The notes below the pieces were generated by a model. It searched no databases and had not been told where the DNA came from. It was given only the letters and a program-made list of their open reading frames with translations. From contig JAPLIW010000583.1 in assembly GCA_026388915.1 (NCBI GenBank), positions 1 to 22,810 of the forward strand: DNA of 22,810 nucleotides. The letters are read 5' to 3'. This document shows positions 5,943-13,744 of the stretch, one piece after another. The translations under genes were made by a program, and so were the position numbers. This DNA comes from Deltaproteobacteria bacterium (GTDB taxonomy: Bacteria; Desulfobacterota; SM23-61). Numbering within the stretch: the stretch's first letter is position 1; each line of letters opens with the position of its first letter.

Positions 5943-5973
5943 TCCATGAAGGTAGAAAGGAGATAGCTTATCC

Positions 5974-6264
5974 GTGCGTTTTTTCGGGCCCCTCCAGAAG
6001 AAATACCTTCTTTTCCTCGGGCTGTTCATTTCCGGCATGCTCCTCTTTGCCCTTTTCGGGAGCCGGGGGCTTATGCAGATCTACAAACTCAAAGAAGAGA
6101 GAGACCGGATCCAGACGAGCAACGTCCGGCTGCAGGAAGATAACCGGAGGCTGGGCGAGCAGATCAATCGTCTGCGGAACGACAAAGATGAAGTTGAAAA
6201 AATCGCCCGGGAAGAGCGAGGAATGGTTAGAAAAGGGGAGATCGTCTACCAGTTCGATAAGTAG
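5974..6264 (+). CDS. ftsB: FtsB/DivIC-like septum formation initiator
   Basis: This 96-residue protein has a short N-terminus, one transmembrane helix at residues 10-29 (LLFLGLFISGMLLFALFG), a coiled coil at about 36-72 (YKLKEERDRIQ..., LQEDNRRLGEQINRLRND), and the ending IAREERGMVRKGEIVYQF, which is the conserved tail of the FtsB/DivIC family. These proteins bridge FtsL and FtsQ in the divisome and help activate septal peptidoglycan synthesis. Length and topology are typical. The start is GTG at 5974 with AAGGAG at the right distance upstream; no in-frame ATG would leave the helix whole. It stands alone here, flanked by non-coding repeats and an AT-rich leader, rather than next to eno as in many Proteobacteria. 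Confidence 0.88.
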   Translation: MRFFGPLQKKYLLFLGLFISGMLLFALFGSRGLMQIYKLKEERDRIQTSNVRLQEDNRRLGEQINRLRNDKDEVEKIAREERGMVRKGEIVYQFDK

Positions 6265-6727
6265 ATTCCCATCTCGACAAATCCAAGCATACCCTGGGAT
6301 TGAATTAATAGATGCGACATTTTACTCGAGCATCCCAATCCTTGCCCCAGACCTACTTTCCTCCAAGGCGTTTCGGTTATAAATTCTGTGTCAAAATTGA
6401 CTCAAAGAGATGGGAAAATTGGCACAGAAGAGGACACTTCTGACCCATTATGAACGTCGGGGAAAAGCAAAATTGGAAATCTGCTACCCTCAGGGACGCC
6501 TTCAACACTCCCCCCGGGGGTTCCGGCCGTTTTTTTCAAAAAAACAAATAATTAAATAAAATTAAGGGATTATTGTAAAAAAGGAATTAAAATTATATAT
6601 AATTTATATAAAATTTTATTCTTTTTTAAAAAATATTGACAATTTTTTTTTTTTGTGGAATTATTTTTGCAATTAAGGATTTCGAGGCTGTTGCCGAAAA
6701 GCCTCATAGACCCCCCAAAGACGCCAT
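6265..6727. other. long leader or intergenic region, including a strongly AT-rich block
   Basis: No coding frame is supported. The first part has small dyads: GTCAA-AA-TTGAC at 6390-6401 and CAGAAG-(6)-CTTCTG at 6425-6442. About 6535-6670 is almost pure A/T (runs such as ATTATATATAATTTATATAA), in sharp contrast to the GC-rich genes on both sides. It ends in the promoter for the HTH/pilus block. A stem of GAGGCT at 6684-6689 with AGCCTC at 6700-6705 would lie in the transcript leader. Confidence 0.6.
6636..6665 (+). promoter_or_regulatory. candidate promoter for the HTH / pilus gene block
   Basis: A consensus -35 TTGACA at 6636-6641 is followed, after 17-18 bases that are mostly T, by AATTAT (6659-6664) or ATTATT (6660-6665) as a -10. 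Upstream A/T tracts could act as an UP element or as a site for nucleoid-associated proteins. The start point would be about 55-60 bases before the HTH gene. Confidence 0.55.
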
Positions 6728-6928
6728 ATGAACTCACTCAAGAAGCACAGGGAGAAGGTTTTAATGAGCAAGGCCGAGCTGGCCCGAAAAGCGGGTCTTT
6801 CGGCGCTCACCATCGACCGGATCGAAAAGGGGAAAAGCTGCCGCCTGGAGACCAAGAGGAAGATCATCTTGGCATTGGGTTTGCAGCTTAGCGACCGGGG
6901 GAAAATTTTTAGCGACGATAAGTCATAA
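6728..6928 (+). CDS. small Cro/CI-type helix-turn-helix regulator
   Basis: The 66-residue protein is essentially one HTH_XRE domain: LKKHREKVLMSKAELARKAG (helices 1-2), then LSALTIDRIEKGK, the recognition helix region ending in the family's I-E-x-G signature, then LETKRKIILALGLQLSDRGKIF. No dimerisation or sensor domain follows, so it would act alone or through a partner. The ATG at 6728 lacks a clear Shine-Dalgarno sequence; an ATG at codon 13 (6764) is possible but would clip the first helix. It is the first gene after the AT-rich promoter and sits 43 bases upstream of the lipoprotein gene that opens the pilus block, with an 18-base palindrome in that gap. A role in controlling this promoter is likely but inferred from position. 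Confidence 0.82.
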   Translation: MNSLKKHREKVLMSKAELARKAGLSALTIDRIEKGKSCRLETKRKIILALGLQLSDRGKIFSDDKS

Positions 6929-6931
6929 TCC

Positions 6932-6949
6932 GGGCAACCCGGGTTGCCC
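6932..6949. repeat. 18-base perfect palindrome between HTH and lipoprotein genes
   Basis: GGGCAACCCGGGTTGCCC is a perfect dyad with no central spacer, starting three bases after the HTH stop and ending 22 bases before the lipoprotein ATG. A perfect gapless dyad fits a protein-binding operator better than an RNA hairpin. A related intergenic palindrome at 1943-1971 means a REP-like repeat is also possible. Confidence 0.55.
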
Positions 6950-6971
6950 ATTCAAGGATCAGGGGAAAACT

Positions 6972-8153
6972 ATGAGAATCAGATCCTTTCCAATCATCGG
7001 CATCTACCTCTTTGTTCTCCTCTTCATGGCCTCCCTTCTTTCCGGCTGCGCGACCGATCAGAAAGCGGCGGCGGAGAAAGTCCAGCCCCCTCCCGCTTTG
7101 CAGACCGAACAGGAAGTGGCCGCGGAGAAATTCCTGTCCAACCTGGAGGGGTCCCTGGCGGATAAATTCTTCGATTACCGCAAGCGGCCGGTGGTCCGGG
7201 TGGCGGTTTTTGATTTTACCGATGGAACGGGAAATGTGGTCAAAGCCGGGGCGGCCTGGGCGGACAAGATCGCCCGGCGCCTTTATTCTCAACCCCAGTT
7301 CGAGGTGCTCAGCCATGAGCGGGTGAACCAATATTTGAGCTGGAACAGCCTGGAAACCGTGGGCAAACTGGACGCCGCGGGCCTGCGGCTCCTCCAGCGA
7401 AGGATCAACACCATGGACCCGGGCAACGGCATCCACGCGCTGATCACCGGAGAAGTGAAGAAAGGAACGGGGCGGAGCCTGCAGCTTCAGGCTTACCTGG
7501 TCAATTTTGAGTCCCAGATCGGGGAGATGGAGCTGGAGAAGAATCTCATCGACGTGCTGTCCGTGGGGGGAGAGATTCCCCTGCCCACGGAACAGGCGGT
7601 GCAGGAAGCCACCGAGGTTCTCGTGCGGGGCGAAAAACAGGCCATCACCGAGGGACGATTCCTGATTCTGGCCAACACCCGGGGATATCCGCTGGTGGAG
7701 ACGGAATACCTGAAGGAGCTGACCAAGGAGCAGGCCTTTGCCTGGAACAAGATCCCCTCCGCCCTGATCGTCGGCCGGGAAGAATACACCATGCCCAAAC
7801 AGGTGCAGATCGGAGCGGGGAGGGTGACCCTGACGCCCATCGAGCTTCCCCTCCAATCCTCCAAGCGCATGGAGCATTCTTTCCTTCACGGCAAATTCGC
7901 GACCAATGAGGTCTATTTCGATGAAATGATTCCGCCCATGAAGTACCAGCTGAATGCCTCTTTCATCGACCTGAAGAACAACCAGACCTACTCCGAGACC
8001 GCCGAGGTGGAAGTCTTTTCGGGAACGACGACCATCGTGGTCCTATCCTTCTTCGTCCCGAGTGAAAAAGAGAGGATCCGGAGCGGCATCACCCCTCGCA
8101 TTAACATCTATCAGCTATACGGCAAAGGGCTTGAAATCTTGCCGAGAGGGTAA
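6972..8153 (+). CDS. outer-membrane lipoprotein with FlgO/CsgG-like domain, first gene of the pil block
   Basis: The 393-residue product has a lipoprotein signal peptide with lipobox LLSG-Cys26. After a short linker, residues about 73-195 form a FlgO/CsgG-like domain: VVRVAVFDFTDGTGN, then a helix in which WADKIARRLYSQ leads to FEVLSHERVNQYL, then HALITGEVKK. This fold is shared by periplasmic assembly proteins such as FlgO, CsgG and TolB's N-terminal domain. The C-terminal half (200-393) is predicted mostly beta strand and I recognise no family in it. AGGGG precedes the ATG. pilM starts six bases after the stop, so the protein is probably made with the pilus alignment complex. An outer-membrane or periplasmic accessory to PilQ (a pilotin-like or ring-forming role) is a reasonable inference, not shown by sequence. 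Confidence 0.75.
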   Translation: MRIRSFPIIGIYLFVLLFMASLLSGCATDQKAAAEKVQPPPALQTEQEVAAEKFLSNLEGSLADKFFDYRKRPVVRVAVFDFTDGTGNVVKAGAAWADKIARRLYSQPQFEVLSHERVNQYLSWNSLETVGKLDAAGLRLLQRRINTMDPGNGIHALITGEVKKGTGRSLQLQAYLVNFESQIGEMELEKNLIDVLSVGGEIPLPTEQAVQEATEVLVRGEKQAITEGRFLILANTRGYPLVETEYLKELTKEQAFAWNKIPSALIVGREEYTMPKQVQIGAGRVTLTPIELPLQSSKRMEHSFLHGKFATNEVYFDEMIPPMKYQLNASFIDLKNNQTYSETAEVEVFSGTTTIVVLSFFVPSEKERIRSGITPRINIYQLYGKGLEILPRG

Positions 8154-8159
8154 GGAATT

Positions 8160-9215
8160 ATGGGGCTTTTTTCAAAAGAGGAACTGCTGGGCCTGGATAT
8201 CGGTTCGCACTCCATCAAGGCGGTCGAACTCGACTGGCGCAGGAAAAGCCCGAGGCTCAAGCTTTTCGGGATGATCCACCTTCCGCCTGAAGCGATCGTC
8301 GACGGGGCCTTCATGGACTCGGCCAGCATCGTGGACTCCATCCGGAGCCTGATCGAGGGCCTGAAGGTGAAGACTAAGAGCGTGGCCGTTTCCATTTCCG
8401 GCCACTCGGTCTATATCAAGACGATCAACGTTCCCAGCATGTCCAAGGAGCAGCTGGAAGAAAGCATCAAGTGGGAAGCGGAACAGCAGATCCCCTTTGA
8501 CATCGACGACGTGAACATCGACTTCCAGATCCTGGACACCCAGACCACCCCGGACCAGATGCCCGTCCTCCTGGTGGCCGCCAAGAAGGACATGATCAAC
8601 GACTACACGGCGGTGATCGAGGAAGCCGGGCTGACCCCCACCATCGTGGACGTGGACTCCTTTGCCATCGAAAACGCCTACAACCTGAGCTACGATTCTC
8701 CCCCCGACGAAGTGGCGGCCCTGGTCAACATCGGGGCCAGCGTGATGAACATCAACATCCTCCAGGGGGGGACTTCCGCCTTCACCCGGGACATCTCCAT
8801 CGGCGGGCGCCAGATCACTGAAGAAATCCAGAAGCGGCTGAAGATGACCTATGAAGAGGCCGAGGCGCTCAAGGTCAAAGAGCGGGATACGGGGGCCCAG
8901 GGCGCGGAGGTGGACAAGATCATCCAGGGCACGGCCGAGCAGCTGGCCACGGAAGTGCGCCGGTCCCTGGAATTCTTCGCCGCCTCTTCCTCCTTCGGGG
9001 AGATCAGGAAGATCTACCTCAGCGGGGGGTGCGCCAAGATCCGGATGCTTCCCTCCCTGATCGAGGAGCGGATCGGAACTCCGGTGGAGGTCTTCAACCC
9101 CTTCACCAAGATCGAATACAGCATGGATGACTACAGCCCCGAGTACATCAAAGAGGTGGGCCCTCTGGCGGCGGTGGCGGTCGGCCTGGCCCTCCGGAAG
9201 GAGGACGTGAAATGA
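8160..9215 (+). CDS. pilM: type IV pilus assembly protein PilM
   Basis: The 351-residue cytoplasmic protein has an actin-like ATPase fold. LLGLDIGSHSIKAVEL at residues 7-22 is the phosphate-binding strand-turn of PilM. VAVSISGHSVYIKTINVP near 80, WEAEQQIPFDIDDVNIDFQIL near 104 and the second phosphate loop VNIGASVMNINIL near 190 follow. The C-terminal IRKIYLSGGCAKIRMLPSLIEER is the adenosine-binding element. PilM binds ATP and docks on the N-terminal INLLP peptide of PilN, linking the inner-membrane alignment complex to the cytoplasmic motor platform. The ATG has GTAAGGAAT before it. Its stop overlaps the pilN start (ATGA), so the two are translationally coupled. Complete and typical in length. 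Confidence 0.96.
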   Translation: MGLFSKEELLGLDIGSHSIKAVELDWRRKSPRLKLFGMIHLPPEAIVDGAFMDSASIVDSIRSLIEGLKVKTKSVAVSISGHSVYIKTINVPSMSKEQLEESIKWEAEQQIPFDIDDVNIDFQILDTQTTPDQMPVLLVAAKKDMINDYTAVIEEAGLTPTIVDVDSFAIENAYNLSYDSPPDEVAALVNIGASVMNINILQGGTSAFTRDISIGGRQITEEIQKRLKMTYEEAEALKVKERDTGAQGAEVDKIIQGTAEQLATEVRRSLEFFAASSSFGEIRKIYLSGGCAKIRMLPSLIEERIGTPVEVFNPFTKIEYSMDDYSPEYIKEVGPLAAVAVGLALRKEDVK

Positions 9216-9778
9216 TCCGGATCAACCTCCTGCCAGTACGCGAGAAGAAGAAAAAGGAAAGCACCCGCAAGATGTTTTCCATTCTCGCCCTATCTCTGGG
9301 GCTGGTGGCCTTGGTCATTGCCTTCTTCCATCTGTCCCTCTCCAGCCAGATCAATCAGGTGCAGGCCCAGATTAAGTCGTATAATGAGGAGATCCAAAGG
9401 CTGAAGATCGACACCAAGGACGTGGATAAATTCAAGGCCGAGAAAGAGGACCTCCAAAAGCGGCTGAATATCATCTACACCCTCCAGCGGTCCAAGACCG
9501 GACCGGTCCGCGTCCTGGACGAGCTGGTCACCGCCCTTCCCGGAAAGCTCTGGCTCACGGCCCTGCGGGAAAAAGGCGGGAAGATGGAGGTCAAGGGCGT
9601 CGCCTTTGACAACCAGGACATCGCCAAGTTCATGACCAATTTGGAAAAATCCGGGGTGATCCGGAACGTCGAATTGGTCGTCTCCCAGCAGCTGGAGAAG
9701 AAAGAAATCAAGCTCAAGGAATTCACCCTCACCTGCCAGGTGCATTACGCCAACCTGCCGGGCGGGCCCACTCTCTGA
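9212..9778 (+). CDS. pilN: type IV pilus assembly protein PilN
   Basis: The 188-residue protein begins MIRINLLPVREKKKKES, where INLLP is the conserved peptide that inserts into PilM. A single transmembrane helix follows (about residues 23-45, FSILALSLGLVALVIAFFH), then a periplasmic coiled coil (QINQVQAQIKSYNEEIQRL, then DVDKFKAEKEDLQKRL) and a ferredoxin-like core (LPGKLWLTALREKGGKMEVKG, then DIAKFMTNLEKSGVIRNVEL). PilN dimerises with PilO to form the inner-membrane alignment platform of the pilus machine. Start overlaps the pilM stop; pilO follows after ten bases. Confidence 0.95.
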   Translation: MIRINLLPVREKKKKESTRKMFSILALSLGLVALVIAFFHLSLSSQINQVQAQIKSYNEEIQRLKIDTKDVDKFKAEKEDLQKRLNIIYTLQRSKTGPVRVLDELVTALPGKLWLTALREKGGKMEVKGVAFDNQDIAKFMTNLEKSGVIRNVELVVSQQLEKKEIKLKEFTLTCQVHYANLPGGPTL

Positions 9779-9788
9779 GGATACCAAG

Positions 9789-10436
9789 ATGGCGATCACG
9801 CTAGAAACCATCGTCAAACTGCCGACCTCGCGCAAGATCCTCATCCTGGGGGTTCTGGCGGCAGCGATCATCGGGCTCTACTTTTACCTGATCTACTGGC
9901 CCAACCTGGAATTGCTCAAGAAAAAGAAGACGGAGGTGGGGGCCCTGGAGAACCAGGTGCGGGAGCTGAGGATCGTGGCGGCCAACATGAAGCGGTTTCA
10001 GGCCGAGGCCGCCAAGCTGCGCGAGGAGCTGCAGGTGGCCATCACCCAGCTGCCCACGAGCAAGGAGATTCCTTCCCTCCTGAGCAACATTTCCCAGCTG
10101 GGGAAGGAGGCGGGGCTGGAATTCCTTCTCTTCAAACCGGCGGCCGAGGTGAACAAGGAATTCTACTCCGAAATCCCGGTGGAGATCCGGGTCCGGGGAA
10201 CGTACCATAACGTGGCTCTTTTCTTCGACAAGGTGGGAAAACTCCCCCGGATCGTGAACATCAACGAAGTGGGGATGGACAACGTCAAAGAGGTCTTCGG
10301 GCGCTGGGATATCAACACCGCCTGTACGGCCACCACTTTTAAATTCATCGAAAGGGATGCGGTCGAAGCGGCCAAAGACAAAAAGGATCGCAAGGGCGGT
10401 GCTGCACCCAAGGCCGTTCCGCCGAAGAAGCCCTAG
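9789..10436 (+). CDS. pilO: type IV pilus assembly protein PilO
   Basis: The 215-residue product has the standard PilO layout: a short cytoplasmic start, one transmembrane helix (about residues 16-36, ILILGVLAAAIIGLYFYLIYW), a periplasmic coiled coil (LELLKKKKTEVGALENQVRELR, broken here only by my shortening) and then a ferredoxin-like domain (IPSLLSNISQLGKEAGLEFLLFKP, read in two pieces, then IPVEIRVRGTYHNVALFFDKVGKLPRIVNI). The last pattern, R-G-x-Y-H-x-V-x-x-F-F-x-x-V-x-x-L-x-R-I-V-N, is diagnostic. PilO pairs with PilN in the inner membrane and contacts PilP. The C-terminus is a Lys/Ala/Pro-rich tail. GAGGATACC precedes the ATG. Confidence 0.95.
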   Translation: MAITLETIVKLPTSRKILILGVLAAAIIGLYFYLIYWPNLELLKKKKTEVGALENQVRELRIVAANMKRFQAEAAKLREELQVAITQLPTSKEIPSLLSNISQLGKEAGLEFLLFKPAAEVNKEFYSEIPVEIRVRGTYHNVALFFDKVGKLPRIVNINEVGMDNVKEVFGRWDINTACTATTFKFIERDAVEAAKDKKDRKGGAAPKAVPPKKP

Positions 10437-10449
10437 AGAGCGTTCTTCT

Positions 10450-11025
10450 ATGAGCAAATTGGGAATCATGTTTTTGATCGGGTGTTTCCTGGTGATGGGG
10501 TTCGGTTGCGGAGACGAAGCACCGAAGCCGAAGAAGGTTCCCATTTCTCCGGCCGCCCCCAAGCCGGCGGCGACTCCGGCTCCGGCCAAGGTGCCTCCCA
10601 AGCCGGAGGCGGAAGTCAAGGTGGAACCTCCGCGCGCGGTGAGCTATTCGTACAATCCCCAGGGAAAGCCCAATCCCTTCCAGCCGCTGGTGGTGGAGAG
10701 ACCGGAAAAATCCGCGACCCCTGCCGCGAAGAAAGTGGAGGGAGCGAAAAGGGAGCGGGAGGGCGCCGGGACGCCCCTGGAGAGGATGGAGCTGGCCGAG
10801 CTCAAACTGGTGGCGGTGGTCTGGGATATTCCGAAGCCCAGGGCCATGGTGGAAGACAAGGGCGGGAAAGGCTACATCCTTACCGTGGGGACCCGCATCG
10901 GGAAGAACCAGGGACAGGTGAGCAAAATCACTCCCGAAGGGTTGGTGGTGAGCGAAAAAACCGAGGCCCCGGACGGAAAAATCAAAACTCGGGAAGTCCC
11001 CCTTCGGCTGTACTCGGATCAATGA
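10450..11025 (+). CDS. pilP: type IV pilus lipoprotein PilP
   Basis: I start the gene at the ATG at 10450, which gives a proper lipoprotein signal (hydrophobic stretch IMFLIGCFLVMGFG, lipobox Cys20). The longer open frame reaches back to 10357 inside pilO but would bury that signal. The mature protein has a Pro/Ala/Lys-rich linker (about 24-50), the YNPQGKPNPFQPLV segment that opens PilP domains, and the C-terminal beta-domain ELKLVAVVWDIPKPRAMVED, then GYILTVGTRIGKNQGQVSKI and VPLRL. PilP tethers the PilN/PilO platform to the PilQ secretin through its N0 domain. 191 residues is normal. The pilQ ATG is ten bases downstream. Confidence 0.93.
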   Translation: MSKLGIMFLIGCFLVMGFGCGDEAPKPKKVPISPAAPKPAATPAPAKVPPKPEAEVKVEPPRAVSYSYNPQGKPNPFQPLVVERPEKSATPAAKKVEGAKREREGAGTPLERMELAELKLVAVVWDIPKPRAMVEDKGGKGYILTVGTRIGKNQGQVSKITPEGLVVSEKTEAPDGKIKTREVPLRLYSDQ

Positions 11026-11035
11026 AGGAGGAAGT

Positions 11036-13426
11036 ATGGAAGGGTATCGCTGGAAGAATCTTTTTTGCGGAATCTTTTTAGGGGCCTGGGTCATTCTTTC
11101 CCTCCCGCTTCCCTCCTTCTCGCAGGGACCCGGAGGGACAGCCGCAGATTTCGCGGTGCAGAAGATCGAAGTCACCAAGACCGAAAGCGGTCCCCGGGTG
11201 GCGATCGAAGGCTCCAGGTCCTTTGAGTACACCGTGTTCCGCCTGTCCGACCCCCTGCGGGTGGTGATCGATCTGCCCAGAGCCCAGCTGGGCAGGCTTG
11301 CCGGGGCCATGGAGATCCGCGACGGAACCATCAGCGTCATTCAGAACCGGCAGATCGATGACCCGCAGAAGCGGGGGGCCCGCATCGAGATCGGTCTGGC
11401 CCAGCTCGTGGAATACGATGTGGTTCCGGAAGGGAATGCCCTGTACGTCAATTTCGGCAAGCCGGCCATTCCCCTTCCGCAGGAGGTAAAGGCCGCGGAC
11501 AAGCCAGAAGCGGAAAAGAAGGAAGCGGAAAAGAAGGAAGCGGCTCCCCCGGCCGCCCCCCTGAAAAAGGCCCGGTCTTTGCGGGGGGTCGATATTTCGG
11601 CCAAGGCGGATTGGGTGAAGGTGGACCTCCGGGGGGATGGGGCCTTTCCCGATTACAAGAGTTTCCAGCTCTCGCGCCCCACCCGGCTGGTCGTTGACCT
11701 TCCCCGGATGACCAACGCCTCGGGGAAGAAGAGCATCGACGTGGGAAACCCGCTTCTGAAGGACATCCGGATCGGCCAGCATCCCGATAAAACCCGGGTG
11801 GTCTTCACTTTCCCGGAAGCCAAGCTGCCTCCCTATCAGTTGACCCGGGAAGGAGCCGAAGTCAAACTGGTTCTGGGAGAGGCCAAGGCGGAGTCCCCGA
11901 AGGAGGAAAAAGCGCCGGTCGCGGAACCCCCCAAACCGGTGCGGGTCGCCGAGTCTGCCGAGCCCAAAGCGGAGGTCAAGGCCAAAGAGGAAGCCGCCCC
12001 CGCGGCGGCGGAAAAACCCGCGGAACCGGCGGTGAAGGAAGAGAAAGCCCCTCCGGCGGAGCCCAAACCCCCGGAGCCGGAAAAAGTGGCCGCTACCCTC
12101 TACAAAGGAACCAAGATTTCCCTGGATTTTAAGGACGCCGACATCCACAACATCTTCCGCCTCATCGCCGAGGTGAGCAACCTGAACGTCATCACCAGCG
12201 AGGACGTGAAGGGCAAGATCACCATCCGTCTGGTCAATGTTCCCTGGGACCAGGCCCTGGACGTGATCCTGGCCACCAAGAACCTGATCAAGATCGAGGA
12301 GGGAAACGTCCTGCGCATCACCACCATCGAAACCCTCCGCAAAGAACGGGAAGAAAAGCAGAAGGAAGAAGAGGCCCTGCTCAAAACCCGGGATACGAAA
12401 CTGAAACTCGAGGAACCCGGCCGCAAGATCATCAAGGTCAACTTCTCCGACGTGGGGGAACTGCAGAAGCTGATCATGGAAAAGGAGAAGGAAGGGCGGT
12501 CTTTCCTGAGCCCGCAGGGGACCATCAAGGCGGACAAGCGGACGGGCACGCTGATCGTTCAGGATGTCCGCTCCAACCTGGAAGAAATCGCGCAGCTCAT
12601 CAAGGAGCTGGATACTCCCACACCCCAGGTGCTGATCGAAGCCCGGGTGGTGCAGGCCACCAATAGCTTCTCCCGGGCCCTGGGGGTGCAGTGGGGGGGC
12701 AGTTACAACCAGACCCCGGGGGGGGAATGGCACTATGGCATAACCGGCTACAATAGCCCTACCGATCCGGCTGCGGGCATGGGATTCAGCGCCAATCCTG
12801 CCACTGCCCTGACCGCGCCCTCCAACTTCGTGGTGAATCTGCCGGCTTCCACTGCGAACGTCACTCCCGGCGGCTTTGGAATCTCCTTCGGCAAGCTGGG
12901 CACCTCCCTGGTGAACCTGGATTTCAGAATCCAGATGGGGGAGACCGACGGCTTAATTAAGGTCATCGCCCGGCCCAAACTGGCCACCCTGGACAACAAG
13001 GAAGCCCATATCAAGCAGGGGGAAAAGATCCCCTACGAGACCACTTCCCAGGCCGGAACCCAGGTTCAGTTCATCGATGCGGTTCTCCAGCTGAAGGTCA
13101 CTCCCCACGTGACTCCCGACGGGAGCATCCTGATGAAAGTGACGGTGAACCGGGACTCCCGGGGAGCCTTCCGCAGCCCGGTGAACCAGGTTCCCAGCAT
13201 CGACACCCGGGAGGCCCAGACCGAGGTGCTGGTGAAAAACGGGGAGACGCTGGTGATCGGGGGAATTTATGAGACGGAGAATCAGGAGACCACCAAGGGG
13301 ATCCCCTGGTTGATGAAAATCCCTATCCTGGGATGGCTCTTCAAGAACGAGGAAACGCTGAACACGAAGAAAGAGCTCTTGATCTTCATCACCCCCACGG
13401 TGATCCAGAAAAAAGCCGAAATCTGA
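11036..13426 (+). CDS. pilQ: type IV pilus secretin PilQ
   Basis: The 796-residue protein has a signal peptide (cleavage near residue 30), then two AMIN domains (about 40-140 and 184-282) that bind peptidoglycan. These are separated by, and followed by, low-complexity Lys/Glu/Ala/Pro linkers (about 150-180 and 283-352). An STN/N0 domain follows (about 360-412, ISLDFKDADIHNIFRLIAEV), an N1/NolW domain (about 463-530), and the secretin barrel (about 540-793). Key secretin patterns are VLIEARVVQATNSFSRALGVQWGG, PKLATLDNKEAHIKQGEKIPY, and the closing VIGGIYETENQETTKGIPWL-MKIPILGWLFKNE with KELLIFITPTVI. PilQ forms the outer-membrane gated channel for the pilus fibre. AAGGAGGAAG precedes the ATG. 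It is the last gene of the block; a strong terminator follows 17 bases later. Confidence 0.97.
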   Translation: MEGYRWKNLFCGIFLGAWVILSLPLPSFSQGPGGTAADFAVQKIEVTKTESGPRVAIEGSRSFEYTVFRLSDPLRVVIDLPRAQLGRLAGAMEIRDGTISVIQNRQIDDPQKRGARIEIGLAQLVEYDVVPEGNALYVNFGKPAIPLPQEVKAADKPEAEKKEAEKKEAAPPAAPLKKARSLRGVDISAKADWVKVDLRGDGAFPDYKSFQLSRPTRLVVDLPRMTNASGKKSIDVGNPLLKDIRIGQHPDKTRVVFTFPEAKLPPYQLTREGAEVKLVLGEAKAESPKEEKAPVAEPPKPVRVAESAEPKAEVKAKEEAAPAAAEKPAEPAVKEEKAPPAEPKPPEPEKVAATLYKGTKISLDFKDADIHNIFRLIAEVSNLNVITSEDVKGKITIRLVNVPWDQALDVILATKNLIKIEEGNVLRITTIETLRKEREEKQKEEEALLKTRDTKLKLEEPGRKIIKVNFSDVGELQKLIMEKEKEGRSFLSPQGTIKADKRTGTLIVQDVRSNLEEIAQLIKELDTPTPQVLIEARVVQATNSFSRALGVQWGGSYNQTPGGEWHYGITGYNSPTDPAAGMGFSANPATALTAPSNFVVNLPASTANVTPGGFGISFGKLGTSLVNLDFRIQMGETDGLIKVIARPKLATLDNKEAHIKQGEKIPYETTSQAGTQVQFIDAVLQLKVTPHVTPDGSILMKVTVNRDSRGAFRSPVNQVPSIDTREAQTEVLVKNGETLVIGGIYETENQETTKGIPWLMKIPILGWLFKNEETLNTKKELLIFITPTVIQKKAEI

Positions 13427-13443
13427 ATCTTTCACGCCTGCCC

Positions 13444-13471
13444 AAAGGGCGCCCCCGGGGCGCCCTTTTTT
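13444..13471 (+). terminator. intrinsic terminator after pilQ
   Basis: AAAGGGCGCC at 13444-13453 pairs with GGCGCCCTTT at 13459-13468 around a five-base loop and runs into TTTTTT. The GC stem, the A/T base and the T-run are all as expected for a rho-independent terminator. Confidence 0.92.
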
Positions 13472-13496
13472 ATTGCCCAGGAAAACCATTGGAAAA

Positions 13497-13578
13497 TTGG
13501 AATACTGGAATGATGGAATAATGGGTTAAGGCATTTTATTTTTTTGTCCATCATTCCAATATTCCATTATTCCTTTTC
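13497..13578. repeat. interspersed inverted repeat TTGGAATACTGGAATGATGG, copy 1
   Basis: This 82-base tract matches 20858-20939 with only three mismatches. Its two halves are imperfect reverse complements (TGGAATACTGGAATGATGGA against TCCATCATTCCAATATTCCA), so it can fold into a long hairpin around an A/T-rich centre. A CTCTGC(A/G)TCCTC motif follows in both copies. It lies between the pilQ terminator and the leuS promoter region. Confidence 0.85.
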
Positions 13579-13687
13579 TTAATTCTCTGCATCCTCTCGG
13601 CTCTCTGACGAAGCCCTTCCTTTCCCCTTTCTCTTCTCCATCCGTCATGGGCCATCGGGGATCTGTTTTTGAGGCTGTTATTTATTC

Positions 13688-13716
13688 TTGAAGGCTCGGA
13701 ATGATTATGGTATTTT
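13688..13716 (+). promoter_or_regulatory. candidate promoter for leuS
   Basis: TTGAAG at 13688-13693 and TATTTT at 13711-13716 are separated by 17 bases, 28 bases before the leuS ATG. The boxes are moderate. The leader is too short for a T-box or an attenuator, and none is visible. Confidence 0.45.
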
Positions 13717-13744
13717 TTCAGAGTGAAACCAGGGGGAGGAAAAG

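Noticed and set aside
6415..6442. Sigma-54 promoter (TTGGCAC) upstream of the pilus block
   Set aside because: The -24-like GG is present but no GC lies at the required spacing for the -12 element.
10357..10449. Extended N-terminus of PilP starting inside pilO
   Set aside because: It would put 31 basic residues before a clear lipoprotein signal peptide. The ATG at 10450 gives the normal family start.
11078..12733. A 551-codon open frame on the minus strand within pilQ
   Set aside because: It is antisense to the well-supported PilQ secretin and its product is a low-complexity mirror of the PilQ linkers.
13681..13744. T-box or leader-peptide attenuator before leuS
   Set aside because: The space between the candidate promoter and the ATG is under 30 bases and holds no T-box motif or run of Leu codons.
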